This document shows, piece after piece, positions 42,655 to 51,277 of a stretch of 64,000 bases of DNA (position 1 is its first letter; each line of letters starts with the position of its first letter). The translations under genes were made by a program, and so were the position numbers. Under the pieces are notes generated by a model that worked only from the letters and a program-made list of their open reading frames with translations, did not search any database and was not told the DNA's origin. Origin of the DNA: Lysobacter oculi (lineage in GTDB: Bacteria; Pseudomonadota; Gammaproteobacteria; Xanthomonadales; Xanthomonadaceae); assembly GCF_003293695.1 (NCBI RefSeq), contig NZ_CP029556.1, forward strand, positions 1,374,001 to 1,438,000. Reading direction: 5' to 3'.

Positions 42655-43809
42655 ATGGCGGATCTTAGTACCGTACGCAATCGTGATCGGCTGCAGCCTC
42701 AACGCGAGCCTTATTGGCACAAGCTGGCCACTGGACAGTTCCTCGGATTCCGTCCATCGAAGATCGGAAAGGGAGGCACGTGGATCGCCCGCTACTACGA
42801 CCCGGACACGGGCCGAAAGCCCTTGAGGGCGTTGGGTGATTTTGGCCATCTGACCGACAGCGAACGCTTCAGCGCAGCATCGCAGCAGGCACGGGACTGG
42901 TTCCGGCACCTTTCGCACGGCGGATCCGAGGAGGATCTCACGGTCAAGCAAGCTTGCGAGAAGTACGCAGCCTCCAACGCAGATGCCGCCAAGCGTTTTC
43001 CCAGGTACGTCTATGACGACCCGATCGCCAGCATCAAACTCCAGAAATTACGCGAACACCACGTTCGGGAGTGGCGCCGCCGGCTGGAAAAACTGCCTGC
43101 GGTAGTCAGCCGCACGAAAGACGACAAGACCACCACTCGCCAGCGGTCAGCAGCCACCATCAATCGCGATATGGTCGCCCTCCGTGCCGCTCTCAATGCT
43201 GCTTTTCGCCGGGGAGAGGTGACCACTACGCTTGCCTGGCAACAGGCGATGAAGCCGGCCGAGGCACGAGGCAGGCGTCATTTGTACTTGGACAAGAGCC
43301 AGCGTCGAGCGCTACTCGACGCACTTGGCGAGGATCCCGTGGCTGCAGCATTTTGCCGCGGACTTTGCCTGCTGCCTATCCGGCCAGGCGCGCTTGCGGC
43401 TCTGCGGGTAGGCGACCTCGACCAACGCGCGAAGACGCTACTCATCGAGCACGACAAGGCGAATGCAGACCGGCGCATCCTGCTACCTGACGCTACCGCT
43501 GAACTGCTCGGGTCTATGGCAGGAAAGAGGAAAGCCAATGCCCCGCTCTTTGACCGCGGCAGCGGTCGCGCCTGGGACAAGGATGCTTGGAAGGGGCCCA
43601 TCAAGAAGGCGGCCAAGACCGCCAACCTGTCGCCCGAGACAACCGCCTACACGCTTCGTCATTCCACGATTACGGACTTGGTCACCGAAGGTTTGGACTT
43701 GCTGACGGTGGCGCAGATCAGTGGCACGAGTGTTCGCATGATCGAGAGGCATTACGGCCACTTGCGCAATGATCGTGCCGCTGCTGCCTTGGCTGGCTTG
43801 GCCCTGTGA
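42655..43809 (+). CDS. Tyrosine recombinase / integrase
   Basis: A 384-residue integrase. It has an N-terminal arm-binding region, a SAM-like core-binding domain and a catalytic domain with the arginine in LLPIRPGALAALR, LRHS (box II), and the nucleophile tyrosine in MIERHYGHL. The H of the usual HxLRH motif is a tyrosine here (YTLRH). A longer reading from 42472 would start MVGGTGFEPVTP, which is just antisense tRNA translated; the ATG at 42655 is the real start. It lies beside attL and is probably the enzyme that inserted the element. Confidence 0.93.
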   Translation: MADLSTVRNRDRLQPQREPYWHKLATGQFLGFRPSKIGKGGTWIARYYDPDTGRKPLRALGDFGHLTDSERFSAASQQARDWFRHLSHGGSEEDLTVKQACEKYAASNADAAKRFPRYVYDDPIASIKLQKLREHHVREWRRRLEKLPAVVSRTKDDKTTTRQRSAATINRDMVALRAALNAAFRRGEVTTTLAWQQAMKPAEARGRRHLYLDKSQRRALLDALGEDPVAAAFCRGLCLLPIRPGALAALRVGDLDQRAKTLLIEHDKANADRRILLPDATAELLGSMAGKRKANAPLFDRGSGRAWDKDAWKGPIKKAAKTANLSPETTAYTLRHSTITDLVTEGLDLLTVAQISGTSVRMIERHYGHLRNDRAAAALAGLAL

Positions 43810-44396
43810 GCAGCCACGACCTGACGATCGACCAGTTGGTGGAGATCTTTTGCTTGCGCCCAAGCTGGACGCTCACCAAATCGTTGGCGGCCGCGCTGAA
43901 GTGTTCCATTGACCAATCGATCAACGCCAAAGACAGCCGGACTCGAAAGAAGCACGAGGCGAGAGTCTCAGCGTTTTATCGGGGATGCTCCCGTACACGA
44001 CCCGTCGAACTGCGCGCTGCGGACTGGCTCGAGGCATTCCCGCGGTTCTCGACAGACAGCCACCTCCCATCCGCTGCGTTGAAGCTGAGGTCATTGATGA
44101 TTCAGAAGGCCATAGAAACGAGCCGACCTCTCCCCTCAAGAAAGCGTCCTCCCTCTCCATCTGAAGCTCGAGCGCTACTGGAAATGATCGAAGTACCCAA
44201 GTCGACCACCGAGATGACGAATGGTCACCCTACCTTTCGCGCCATAGTTAAGCGAAACGGCTGGGAGCGCCAACTCAAAGATGCGTTGTTGCGCGCCGGA
44301 TATACCGAAGATCAAGCCTTTACGCTGCAACGCGACGGCATGCGCACGCGAAGGGGGGCTGCAAAAAAACCGGCAATTGGTACCGGCGACGACTAA
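43806..44396 (+). CDS. Hypothetical protein, coupled to the integrase gene
   Basis: A 196-residue protein I do not recognise. It starts with GTG overlapping the integrase stop. It is mostly helical in character: an N-terminal block with SWTLTKSLAAALKCSIDQSINAKDSRTRKKHEARV that may contain a helix-turn-helix, a basic linker (SRKRPPSPSEAR) and a C-terminal helical part (GWERQLKDALLRAGYTEDQAF). Context suggests an accessory regulator of the element; this is inference only. Confidence 0.65.
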   Translation: MSSHDLTIDQLVEIFCLRPSWTLTKSLAAALKCSIDQSINAKDSRTRKKHEARVSAFYRGCSRTRPVELRAADWLEAFPRFSTDSHLPSAALKLRSLMIQKAIETSRPLPSRKRPPSPSEARALLEMIEVPKSTTEMTNGHPTFRAIVKRNGWERQLKDALLRAGYTEDQAFTLQRDGMRTRRGAAKKPAIGTGDD

Positions 44397-44460
44397 CTCT
44401 GGGCCTACCAATCTGGGCTCCGAAGGTCCGAGCAACACCGCACGGGCCAGGAGAATCAAC

Positions 44461-44679
44461 ATGACCAGCAGTCTAGTCCCTCGCCTATTCGCAGGCTTGG
44501 TGGAAGCAACCGCCGCCCGAAACATCTCACGCACTGTAGCGTTCGAACTTGCGCAATCTGGCATGCTTGAAACGTTCAAGCTCGGCAATCGACGCTACGT
44601 CTACATAGACTCGCTTGACACGCTAGGCGCCCGCGTCACAGATGGTAGTGAGCAGGAGACTGCGAATCATGGCCGCTGA
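44461..44679 (+). CDS. AlpA-like DNA-binding regulator / excisionase
   Basis: A 72-residue protein with an AlpA/Xis-type helix-turn-helix: ARNISRTVAFELAQSGMLETFKLGNRRYVYIDSLDTL follows the pattern of a MerR-like winged helix used by excisionases and AlpA regulators. An AGGAG lies upstream of the ATG. It sits between the integrase-side genes and the primase gene, where P4-like elements keep such regulators. The downstream primase ATG overlaps its end by 11 bases. Confidence 0.8.
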   Translation: MTSSLVPRLFAGLVEATAARNISRTVAFELAQSGMLETFKLGNRRYVYIDSLDTLGARVTDGSEQETANHGR

Positions 44680-47026
44680 TGATTCGCTGCGATCCTCCAT
44701 CCAACCGAGCCGGAACCACTCAGGACACACGCCTCACCACGGCGAGCCTTCCGGCGCGACACCTGCGACCCCAGCCGCCCAAGCCATCGCCTTCGCAAAG
44801 GCGATTGATCCGGATGCTTCCCAGTTCGAATTTCGAACGTTTGCAGAGACTGGTCGCAACGGCCCGGCAGGAAAGCATCGCAAAGGGGTTACCGAGCTCG
44901 CCGCATTCCTGATCTGGTGCGACGAACAAGGTCGCGCAGCCTTCATGGTGATCAATGAGGGAGGGCAAGACGATGCAAGCATCAATCGCGTACGCGCACA
45001 CTTCGTCGACATCGACAGGAAGGATTTCGAGAGCGACGAAGCATGCGAACGTGCCATTCGATTCGCTTTGGAGGGCCGGCACCACGATACGGATCCGATG
45101 CCGCCCGATTGGCCTGCACCCTCCATCGTGGTCAGTAGTGGCGGCGGCGGCGCACACGCGTACTGGTTGGTAAAGAACTGCGAGCCGGCGCTGTTCACCA
45201 AAATCCAGCGAGAGCTTGCCCGTAAGTTCAACGGTGACGCCTCCTGCTCCAACCTATCGCGTGTGATGCGAGTCCCTGGATCCATCCATCGCAAGGGATG
45301 GCCCACGCCAGTCGAGTTAGTCGCCTGTAATCCGGCCCGGCGTTACACGTTGGAGCAACTGAGACATGGGCTGTCCTTAAACATTGTTGCGGATCAATCT
45401 GAGCGTCAGCCGGCCGTGTGCGACGCTGACCCCTCGGACGACCCCGTTCTACGAGTCATTGGTCCGTACATCAAAGCGGACGGACGTACCGGCCCTCACT
45501 CCCGGGTCGACGTCATCTGTCCCAATCACTCCAATCACTCCCTCCCGGACGGTCTCAGCTCAACGGTCTACATGCCTCATGGCTACAACGGAAGGGCACG
45601 CGGCTTCCGCTGCCTGCATGGCGGATGCGTCGAAGTGACGCTGAAAGACTTCTTGACGTTTGTCGGTTACTCCGATGAAGAAAATTGCCCCAACTTCAAC
45701 TCCGACGACGGCCTCGCCTGTCGCTTTGTTAATTGGCTCGATGGACGCGCAATGTATAGCCGGGGGATGTGGTACGTCTGGCAGAACTCTCACTGGCTGG
45801 AAGATTCAACCGAAATCAGGCGTCTTCTCAAGACTTTTGCGAAAGAGCTCAGCCTTGAAATTGGAAGGCGGTATGGCGCGGCCGCTGGTGGCGGTGATTC
45901 TGCAGCGAAGACGAGACTGAAGACCAGTTACAAGCTGCTCGATGTCAGGAAGCAGGAGGATGTGCTCAAGGCCGCTGCCGTAATGCTTACCATTTCTGAA
46001 GGCGAGTTGGATGCAGTTCATTGGTCCCTCTCGACACCTAACGGAGAGGTGGATCTGCGCACCGGCACCCTTTCAACCGCCGCCCCCATGACTCGGTCCA
46101 CTAACTGCACCTCTGTTCCCTACTCGTCTGATGCAGATTGCCCGCGCTGGCGCCAGTTTCTTAGGGAGATCTTTGTAACTGACGAGGTAATTTCGTACGC
46201 CCAACGATTTTTTGGCTATGCGCTCACTGGCGAAACTAGGGAGGAGACGATGCTGGCCGGCTATGGATGCGGCGCCAACGGAAAAAGCGTATTCGCTGAA
46301 GCCATTCGATCCGTGCTGGGAACTTATGTAGTTACTGCTGATCCATCGGTAATCACTGCCGGCACTCGCCAGTCTGGCGCTGCAAGTCCAGACACAGCGC
46401 GACTGGTCGGCAAGCGTCTGGCTTTGCTCAATGAGTCCCGTCTTGGCGACAAGCTCGACGACGGAATGATCAAGAAGCTCGTCTCCATCGAAAAAATGGC
46501 TGCCCGCCGACTCTACGGAAACCCCTTCGAGTTCACGCCCACCGCCAAGTTATTCCTGCGAACTAACAACAAACCACAAGTTCATGACGGCTCGGATGGC
46601 ATGTGGCGTCGCCTGCAACTCCTCCCGTTCGAACGGCATTTTCCGCGGGCCAGTCGCGACCCCCAGCTGCTGGAGAAGCTCCTGGAGGAATGTGAGGGAA
46701 TTCTGAGTTGGATGGTCCAAGGTGCCGTCGACTGGTACCGGACCGGTCTTAGGCCACCGGCCATCGTCAAAGAGGCCACTAAAGCCTACCGCGCCGAATC
46801 CGACACGCTAGGCGAGTGGTTGTCGGACCGCGTCGAACATGGCGGTTTCACCCCCACTGCGGCGCTCTTGCACGATTACGTCCGCTACACCGGTGTCAAA
46901 CAGCCAGTGTCAGTGCAAGCATTCGCTCGCGCACTTGCCGCGCATGGCTTCAGCCCCCATCGAACTCAGCACAGTCGAGGGTTCAAAGTGACACTGAAAA
47001 CGATCACCGCAACAGACTTCGTGTAA
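44669..47026 (+). CDS. P4-type primase-helicase
   Basis: A 785-residue replication protein. The N-terminal part (to about residue 240) resembles a primase-polymerase (FVDIDRKDFESDEACERAIRF, SGGGGAHAYWLVKN). A zinc-finger-like stretch with FRCLHGGCVE lies near residue 320. The C-terminal half is a D5/P4-type superfamily III helicase with Walker A GCGANGKS (about residue 535) and an FLRTNNKP sensor motif, as in phage P4 alpha and poxvirus D5. It probably starts autonomous replication of the excised element. GC content is lower than in the core genes. Confidence 0.88.
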   Translation: MAADDSLRSSIQPSRNHSGHTPHHGEPSGATPATPAAQAIAFAKAIDPDASQFEFRTFAETGRNGPAGKHRKGVTELAAFLIWCDEQGRAAFMVINEGGQDDASINRVRAHFVDIDRKDFESDEACERAIRFALEGRHHDTDPMPPDWPAPSIVVSSGGGGAHAYWLVKNCEPALFTKIQRELARKFNGDASCSNLSRVMRVPGSIHRKGWPTPVELVACNPARRYTLEQLRHGLSLNIVADQSERQPAVCDADPSDDPVLRVIGPYIKADGRTGPHSRVDVICPNHSNHSLPDGLSSTVYMPHGYNGRARGFRCLHGGCVEVTLKDFLTFVGYSDEENCPNFNSDDGLACRFVNWLDGRAMYSRGMWYVWQNSHWLEDSTEIRRLLKTFAKELSLEIGRRYGAAAGGGDSAAKTRLKTSYKLLDVRKQEDVLKAAAVMLTISEGELDAVHWSLSTPNGEVDLRTGTLSTAAPMTRSTNCTSVPYSSDADCPRWRQFLREIFVTDEVISYAQRFFGYALTGETREETMLAGYGCGANGKSVFAEAIRSVLGTYVVTADPSVITAGTRQSGAASPDTARLVGKRLALLNESRLGDKLDDGMIKKLVSIEKMAARRLYGNPFEFTPTAKLFLRTNNKPQVHDGSDGMWRRLQLLPFERHFPRASRDPQLLEKLLEECEGILSWMVQGAVDWYRTGLRPPAIVKEATKAYRAESDTLGEWLSDRVEHGGFTPTAALLHDYVRYTGVKQPVSVQAFARALAAHGFSPHRTQHSRGFKVTLKTITATDFV

Positions 47027-47244
47027 TCCATTTTGGGAAATCCTATTCCGCGATGACTGGAGAGACAGTTTGACGGCTTCTCAGCAAACGTCTTGGGGAA
47101 TTGTCATCTTAGAAGACTTTCAAGAACGTGAGTCAGCACCGTCAGTTGCCGCCAAATCAGAACCACACCAATGACTTATGCGTGACCAAACTCGGTCATC
47201 CCAGCGACGAAACCGTCACACGACAAGCGAACAAGGATGCGGGC

Positions 47245-47538
47245 ATGGGGAACACGACGTTCTGGAATGCAGAAAAGCGCCAGCGGAGTGCCGCAATGCG
47301 GGCTTATCGAGAGCTGTGGCGAGGATTGCCGCTGGACGTGCAGTGGAAAATGGAATGTTTCGTCTATGCGCAACGCGGCGCTGGCCGGCTTGATTCCACC
47401 ATTCGGCGGGAGCTTTGCGATTGGCTCGACGCGATGCGGCCATGGCAGGCGACGGACGCGAAACTGTTGCGGATGTGGCGCACAAGACAGCGGGACGTCG
47501 AGTTGCTAAGGTCCTCTTTCCACTCACGTTCGGTTTAG
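47245..47538 (+). CDS. Hypothetical small protein in the integrated element
   Basis: A 97-residue protein (start MGNTTFWNAEKRQRSAAMRAYREL) rich in Arg, Trp and Leu. AAGGA about eight bases upstream supports ATG 47245; a GTG at 47128 would add 39 residues of low-complexity lead. No motif recognised. Between the primase and the methylase operon it may be an accessory gene of either. Reality of the gene is moderately supported. Confidence 0.5.
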   Translation: MGNTTFWNAEKRQRSAAMRAYRELWRGLPLDVQWKMECFVYAQRGAGRLDSTIRRELCDWLDAMRPWQATDAKLLRMWRTRQRDVELLRSSFHSRSV

Positions 47539-47995
47539 TGGAAGAGGCTGACTGGATCTAACCCCTCGACCAATGCCACTAGAACACCTATGCCTCTCAC
47601 GGCATCATGGAACTCGGCCGCAGGATCTACCGCCAAGAGTTATACGGCATCACGTGCGGGACTTACTATCTATGATCGCGCGATCGTGTCCCGTGCAAGT
47701 TGCATCAGGCTCAGCGGGACTTTGTCTTACCTCCTGCGACGCATAGGAGCAACCATTAGCCTCGTAGCAGCTATTTGCCACCTAGCGCACAACGCCTTAC
47801 CACTCTACTGGCGACATTGTGGCGAGGTTAGTGATGCCATCACCGAGTTGCCAGCGACCTCTGTCGTAGTGTTGGCTCAGATATGATCTCCGAGACTCGC
47901 TGCTGACTTTTTTAGTAGGAGTTGTCACAATGCAAAAACTCAGATAAGCCCTTAGCAACTCGCCTCATCAGATAAGAACGGACGGGATTAGGTCG
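47539..47995. other. 457-base gene-poor spacer before the methylase operon
   Basis: Lower in GC than its surroundings and without a convincing gene. An open frame at 47590-47886 has no ribosome site or recognisable product. At 47930-47947 there is a five-codon mini-ORF (MQKLR) with AGGAG ten bases upstream, 48 bases before the methylase ATG. The operon promoter is presumably in this stretch, but I cannot place it. Confidence 0.5.
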
Positions 47996-49372
47996 ATGAG
48001 AACTACTAGTGCGGCTTTCCGTTTCGTCGACCTTTTCGCCGGGCTGGGCGGCTTCCACGTCGCCCTTGACGAGTTGGAGGGTCGTGGCGTGTTCGCGGCT
48101 GAATGGGACCCCACACTTAGACGTCTCTACAAAGTCAACTTTGGCATCGATGCTTGGGGTGACCTTAATGAACTCAGCAGCGATGAGATCATCACGCACA
48201 CCGTGCCAGATCACGACCTCCTAACGGCGGGTTTCCCATGCCAACCGTTCTCAAAGGCTGGAGACCAGTTGGGCTTCAAGGATACGAATCAGGGCAATCT
48301 TTTCTTCAAGGTGCACGACATCTTGCGCGTCAAAAAGCCGCGACACTTCATTTTGGAGAACGTACCCAACATTCTTAAGCACAACGGTGGGCGCACCAAG
48401 ACAAAGATCTTGCGGATGTTGAAAGAGCTGGGCTACTCCGTCGGTGTTCAGCACTTCTCGCCTCACGAATTCGGCATCCCGCAGGTGCGAGACCGTGCCT
48501 ACTTCGTTGGTTCACTTGAGGGACTCGACCATTTCGAGTGGCCCGACAAGCGCAAGGAACCCACAGAGATTCATCGGGTACTTCGTCACGACGTACCTTC
48601 GAGGCGTGCCATTCCAGAACAGACATTGCGAGCCATCGACATGTGGGGAGACTTCTTGCAGCGCTCCCCCGCTACACTGAAGCTGCCTTCGTTCCCCATC
48701 TGGTCGATGGAGTTCGGCGCGACTTACCCCTACGAGGATGAAACTCCGTCAGGAGTATGGGCTCGCAGACCTGTCTGGGGGCTTCGTCAGATGGGCTTAA
48801 AGGGCAGCTTCGGCCAATCTCTCGATTGCACGATCGAGGAACAGATGAGGAGAATACCGAGCCACGCCAATCGAGAAGGCGACTTCCTTTTCCCGCAGTG
48901 GAAGCGCACTTTCATCAGGCAAAATCGTGAGTTTTATCAAGCCAACCGCTCTTGGATTGATCCCTGGTTAGCGCGATGGAGGCCTCAAGAGTTCTACTCA
49001 AGCTTCCAGAAGATGGAGTGGAATGCCCAAGGTGAAGACCGGGACATCGATAACTTCGTGCTACAGATGCGTGCTTCTGGGCTGCGGGTCAAGCGCCCCA
49101 CAACCTCCCCAAGCCTGATTGCATTTACAGAGACTCAAGTACCTATCCTTGGCTCTAATCTGACCGGTAAACGTCGCTATATGACACCGGCCGAATGCGC
49201 CGAGCTTCAATGCCTCGGCAGCATCAAGTTGCCCGCGTCCGACCTCGACGCATATAAGGCATTAGGCAACGCAGTCAACGCCCGTGTAGTCAAAGCCATC
49301 GCGGAACGACTCTTGTATGGACCCGCCGCGAGCATTTCCTCTGAACTCGAACCGTTGGGAGCTACTGCGTGA
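47996..49372 (+). CDS. C5-cytosine DNA methyltransferase
   Basis: A 458-residue m5C methylase with the family motifs: I FVDLFAGLGGFH (residues 11-21), IV GFPCQPFS with catalytic Cys82, VI ENVPN (121-125), VIII QVRDRAYFVG and X YKALGNAVN near the C-terminus. The target-recognition region between VIII and X is long, from about 170 to 390. The target sequence is unknown. It heads a four-gene operon: its stop overlaps the DUF262 start. In such operons the methylase is expected to mark host DNA. Confidence 0.95.
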   Translation: MRTTSAAFRFVDLFAGLGGFHVALDELEGRGVFAAEWDPTLRRLYKVNFGIDAWGDLNELSSDEIITHTVPDHDLLTAGFPCQPFSKAGDQLGFKDTNQGNLFFKVHDILRVKKPRHFILENVPNILKHNGGRTKTKILRMLKELGYSVGVQHFSPHEFGIPQVRDRAYFVGSLEGLDHFEWPDKRKEPTEIHRVLRHDVPSRRAIPEQTLRAIDMWGDFLQRSPATLKLPSFPIWSMEFGATYPYEDETPSGVWARRPVWGLRQMGLKGSFGQSLDCTIEEQMRRIPSHANREGDFLFPQWKRTFIRQNREFYQANRSWIDPWLARWRPQEFYSSFQKMEWNAQGEDRDIDNFVLQMRASGLRVKRPTTSPSLIAFTETQVPILGSNLTGKRRYMTPAECAELQCLGSIKLPASDLDAYKALGNAVNARVVKAIAERLLYGPAASISSELEPLGATA

Positions 49373-51270
49373 CCGACCGTATTGAACATGAAGACGACGA
49401 CTTAGACCAAGAGGACCCACGCACCACGCTGTGGGAGGGTATAGCCAACGCGATCGCTACCCTTTCGGATGCAACTGACACGCCAACTGGAGTGAGGGCA
49501 GCATCCTCCTCTATCCACATCGATGACATCGACATGACGTCTGATTCGTGGATGCCGCAACTCGCGCAGGTCCAGGACTGGCTCAATCTCGGTGTTTCGC
49601 AAAGGCTCCCCGATGCCGGACGCGATGCCTTTCTTGCCGGGCTGATCTCCGGACTCGAACTTGACAGCAGTGAGGCCATTGATAACTCAGTCTCTCCGAG
49701 CCAACTCACACCGCTTGCTTTGGAGCGCCTGAGCCAGCGAATTGAGTTCGCAGTGCGCCTGCAGAAAGCGTTCACGGAGGAGATGGAGTCCGACGGCGTA
49801 ACGCGCGCCTCGGCTACGAGCAACTGGGCGAATGCTTGGGAGGAGTCCGATCCGGGCTCCCACCAACTCAGCACCGAGCCTGTCACCGCCACTGCCGACG
49901 TGGTCTCCATTAACGAGCTCACCACCTCGGACCTAAACCTGACGCCCTCCTACCAGCGTGGTGATGTCTGGAGCACGAACGATCGGCAGGCCCTCATCGA
50001 GTCGGTTCTCCGAGGCATTCCGCTCCCATCGATCATTCTGCGCGAGGTGGGACCCTCTGATCCCCAGGAGGTCGTCGATGGCAAGCAGCGCCTGACCGCA
50101 CTTTTGCGCTTTGTAGGCAGCCATCCGGCGGCTCTCGAAAAGGTGCACGCAGCAGATACACGTCACGCCGGTCATGACCTGCTGAAACACTTCAAGGAGG
50201 ACTATCCGCGTTTCAAGAGGGCATGGAAAACCCTAGAGGGCGAGAGCCTGACCGCCGCGCTGGAGAACGTCTACTACTTCCCCTTTAAGCTCCGTAACAA
50301 CGACACTGGTGGACTGAAGGGGCTCGCACTTGAGGATCTACAAGGAAAGTACTACACGCAAATCCTCAAGAACGTCATTAAGGTTGCAGGGGCCGAGATG
50401 ACCGTGGAAAAGCTGTTCACAAAGACCACCGCGTACAAGGTGCCTGTGATCCGCTACACGCAGGCTGACCCACGCCAGATCCATGACGTCTTCAAGCTAT
50501 ATAACAAGCAGGGCGTCCACCTCAATGCCGAGGAGATCCGCAACGCCGCCTTCCACGAGATTGAACTTACCGCGGCCATCCTGACAGCGGCTGGCGATGC
50601 TGACCCGCGCGTGGACGCCGCGGACATAGCCCCATCGTTGGCCCAGGTGCCCAATTTCAAAACGATCGCGGAGTCCTTGTCGGGCTACGGCATCGGACGT
50701 GCTCGATATCGGCGCACGAAGATTCTCTCTTGGATCCTGTCAGTTTTGCTGCTCGACACTAGGGGCCAGAAGGTCAAGAGCACTGCTCGTCACATCGATG
50801 AATTCATGACCAGAGTTCTAGACGACATCCAAGATCCGCTGCGCAGTAGGCAGGTCTTGACTGACCTGTTTGACTGGCTAACGAAGGCATTCGACCTCCA
50901 TGCCCGCCACCCCGAGATTTGGTCGGAGAAGTTCATGGACGGCGGCAGGGGCGCCAAGTGGCAGGAACTGCAACTCGTCGGCTCCATGGTCGGTTTAGCC
51001 TTCGCTCTCGCGGCGTCCCCCGACGACGTAGAGGACCGGATCGCGCAGAATGCTGACGACATCTTGTCCGCAACAAGCAGCGACGCGTGGAAACGAATCG
51101 ATAAAGCACAGACCAAGACCCAGTGGGACTACATCGCTCGAATCGCCAAGGGCGTGCTCACACTACTGGATCTTGACCCTGGCCACGCATCAGAGGCTGT
51201 CCGGGATCGCTTCGGGTCGTCGGGCTACGAGTCCCTTGAGGGCACGATCCTTCTGGAGGGGGATCGGTAA
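49369..51270 (+). CDS. DUF262 (ParB/Srx-like) protein of the methylase operon
   Basis: A 633-residue protein. The DUF262 core has SYQRGDVWSTNDRQALIESVL (Tyr-Gln-Arg at 195-197), GIPLPSIIL, VVDGKQRLTALLRF (DGKQR at 237-241) and FKLYNKQGVHLNAEEIRNA. A roughly 180-residue N-terminal extension with an acidic start is unrecognised. DUF262 domains share a ParB/Srx fold and, in GmrSD and BrxU, cleave NTPs to drive nucleases. No C-terminal DUF1524/HNH nuclease is seen. The GTG at 49369 overlaps the methylase stop by four bases. Confidence 0.88.
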   Translation: MTDRIEHEDDDLDQEDPRTTLWEGIANAIATLSDATDTPTGVRAASSSIHIDDIDMTSDSWMPQLAQVQDWLNLGVSQRLPDAGRDAFLAGLISGLELDSSEAIDNSVSPSQLTPLALERLSQRIEFAVRLQKAFTEEMESDGVTRASATSNWANAWEESDPGSHQLSTEPVTATADVVSINELTTSDLNLTPSYQRGDVWSTNDRQALIESVLRGIPLPSIILREVGPSDPQEVVDGKQRLTALLRFVGSHPAALEKVHAADTRHAGHDLLKHFKEDYPRFKRAWKTLEGESLTAALENVYYFPFKLRNNDTGGLKGLALEDLQGKYYTQILKNVIKVAGAEMTVEKLFTKTTAYKVPVIRYTQADPRQIHDVFKLYNKQGVHLNAEEIRNAAFHEIELTAAILTAAGDADPRVDAADIAPSLAQVPNFKTIAESLSGYGIGRARYRRTKILSWILSVLLLDTRGQKVKSTARHIDEFMTRVLDDIQDPLRSRQVLTDLFDWLTKAFDLHARHPEIWSEKFMDGGRGAKWQELQLVGSMVGLAFALAASPDDVEDRIAQNADDILSATSSDAWKRIDKAQTKTQWDYIARIAKGVLTLLDLDPGHASEAVRDRFGSSGYESLEGTILLEGDR

Positions 51271-51277
51271 GCTCGTC

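Noticed and set aside
47590..47886. 98-residue open frame before the methylase
   Set aside because: No ribosome site, no family likeness and composition unlike its neighbours; treated as spacer.
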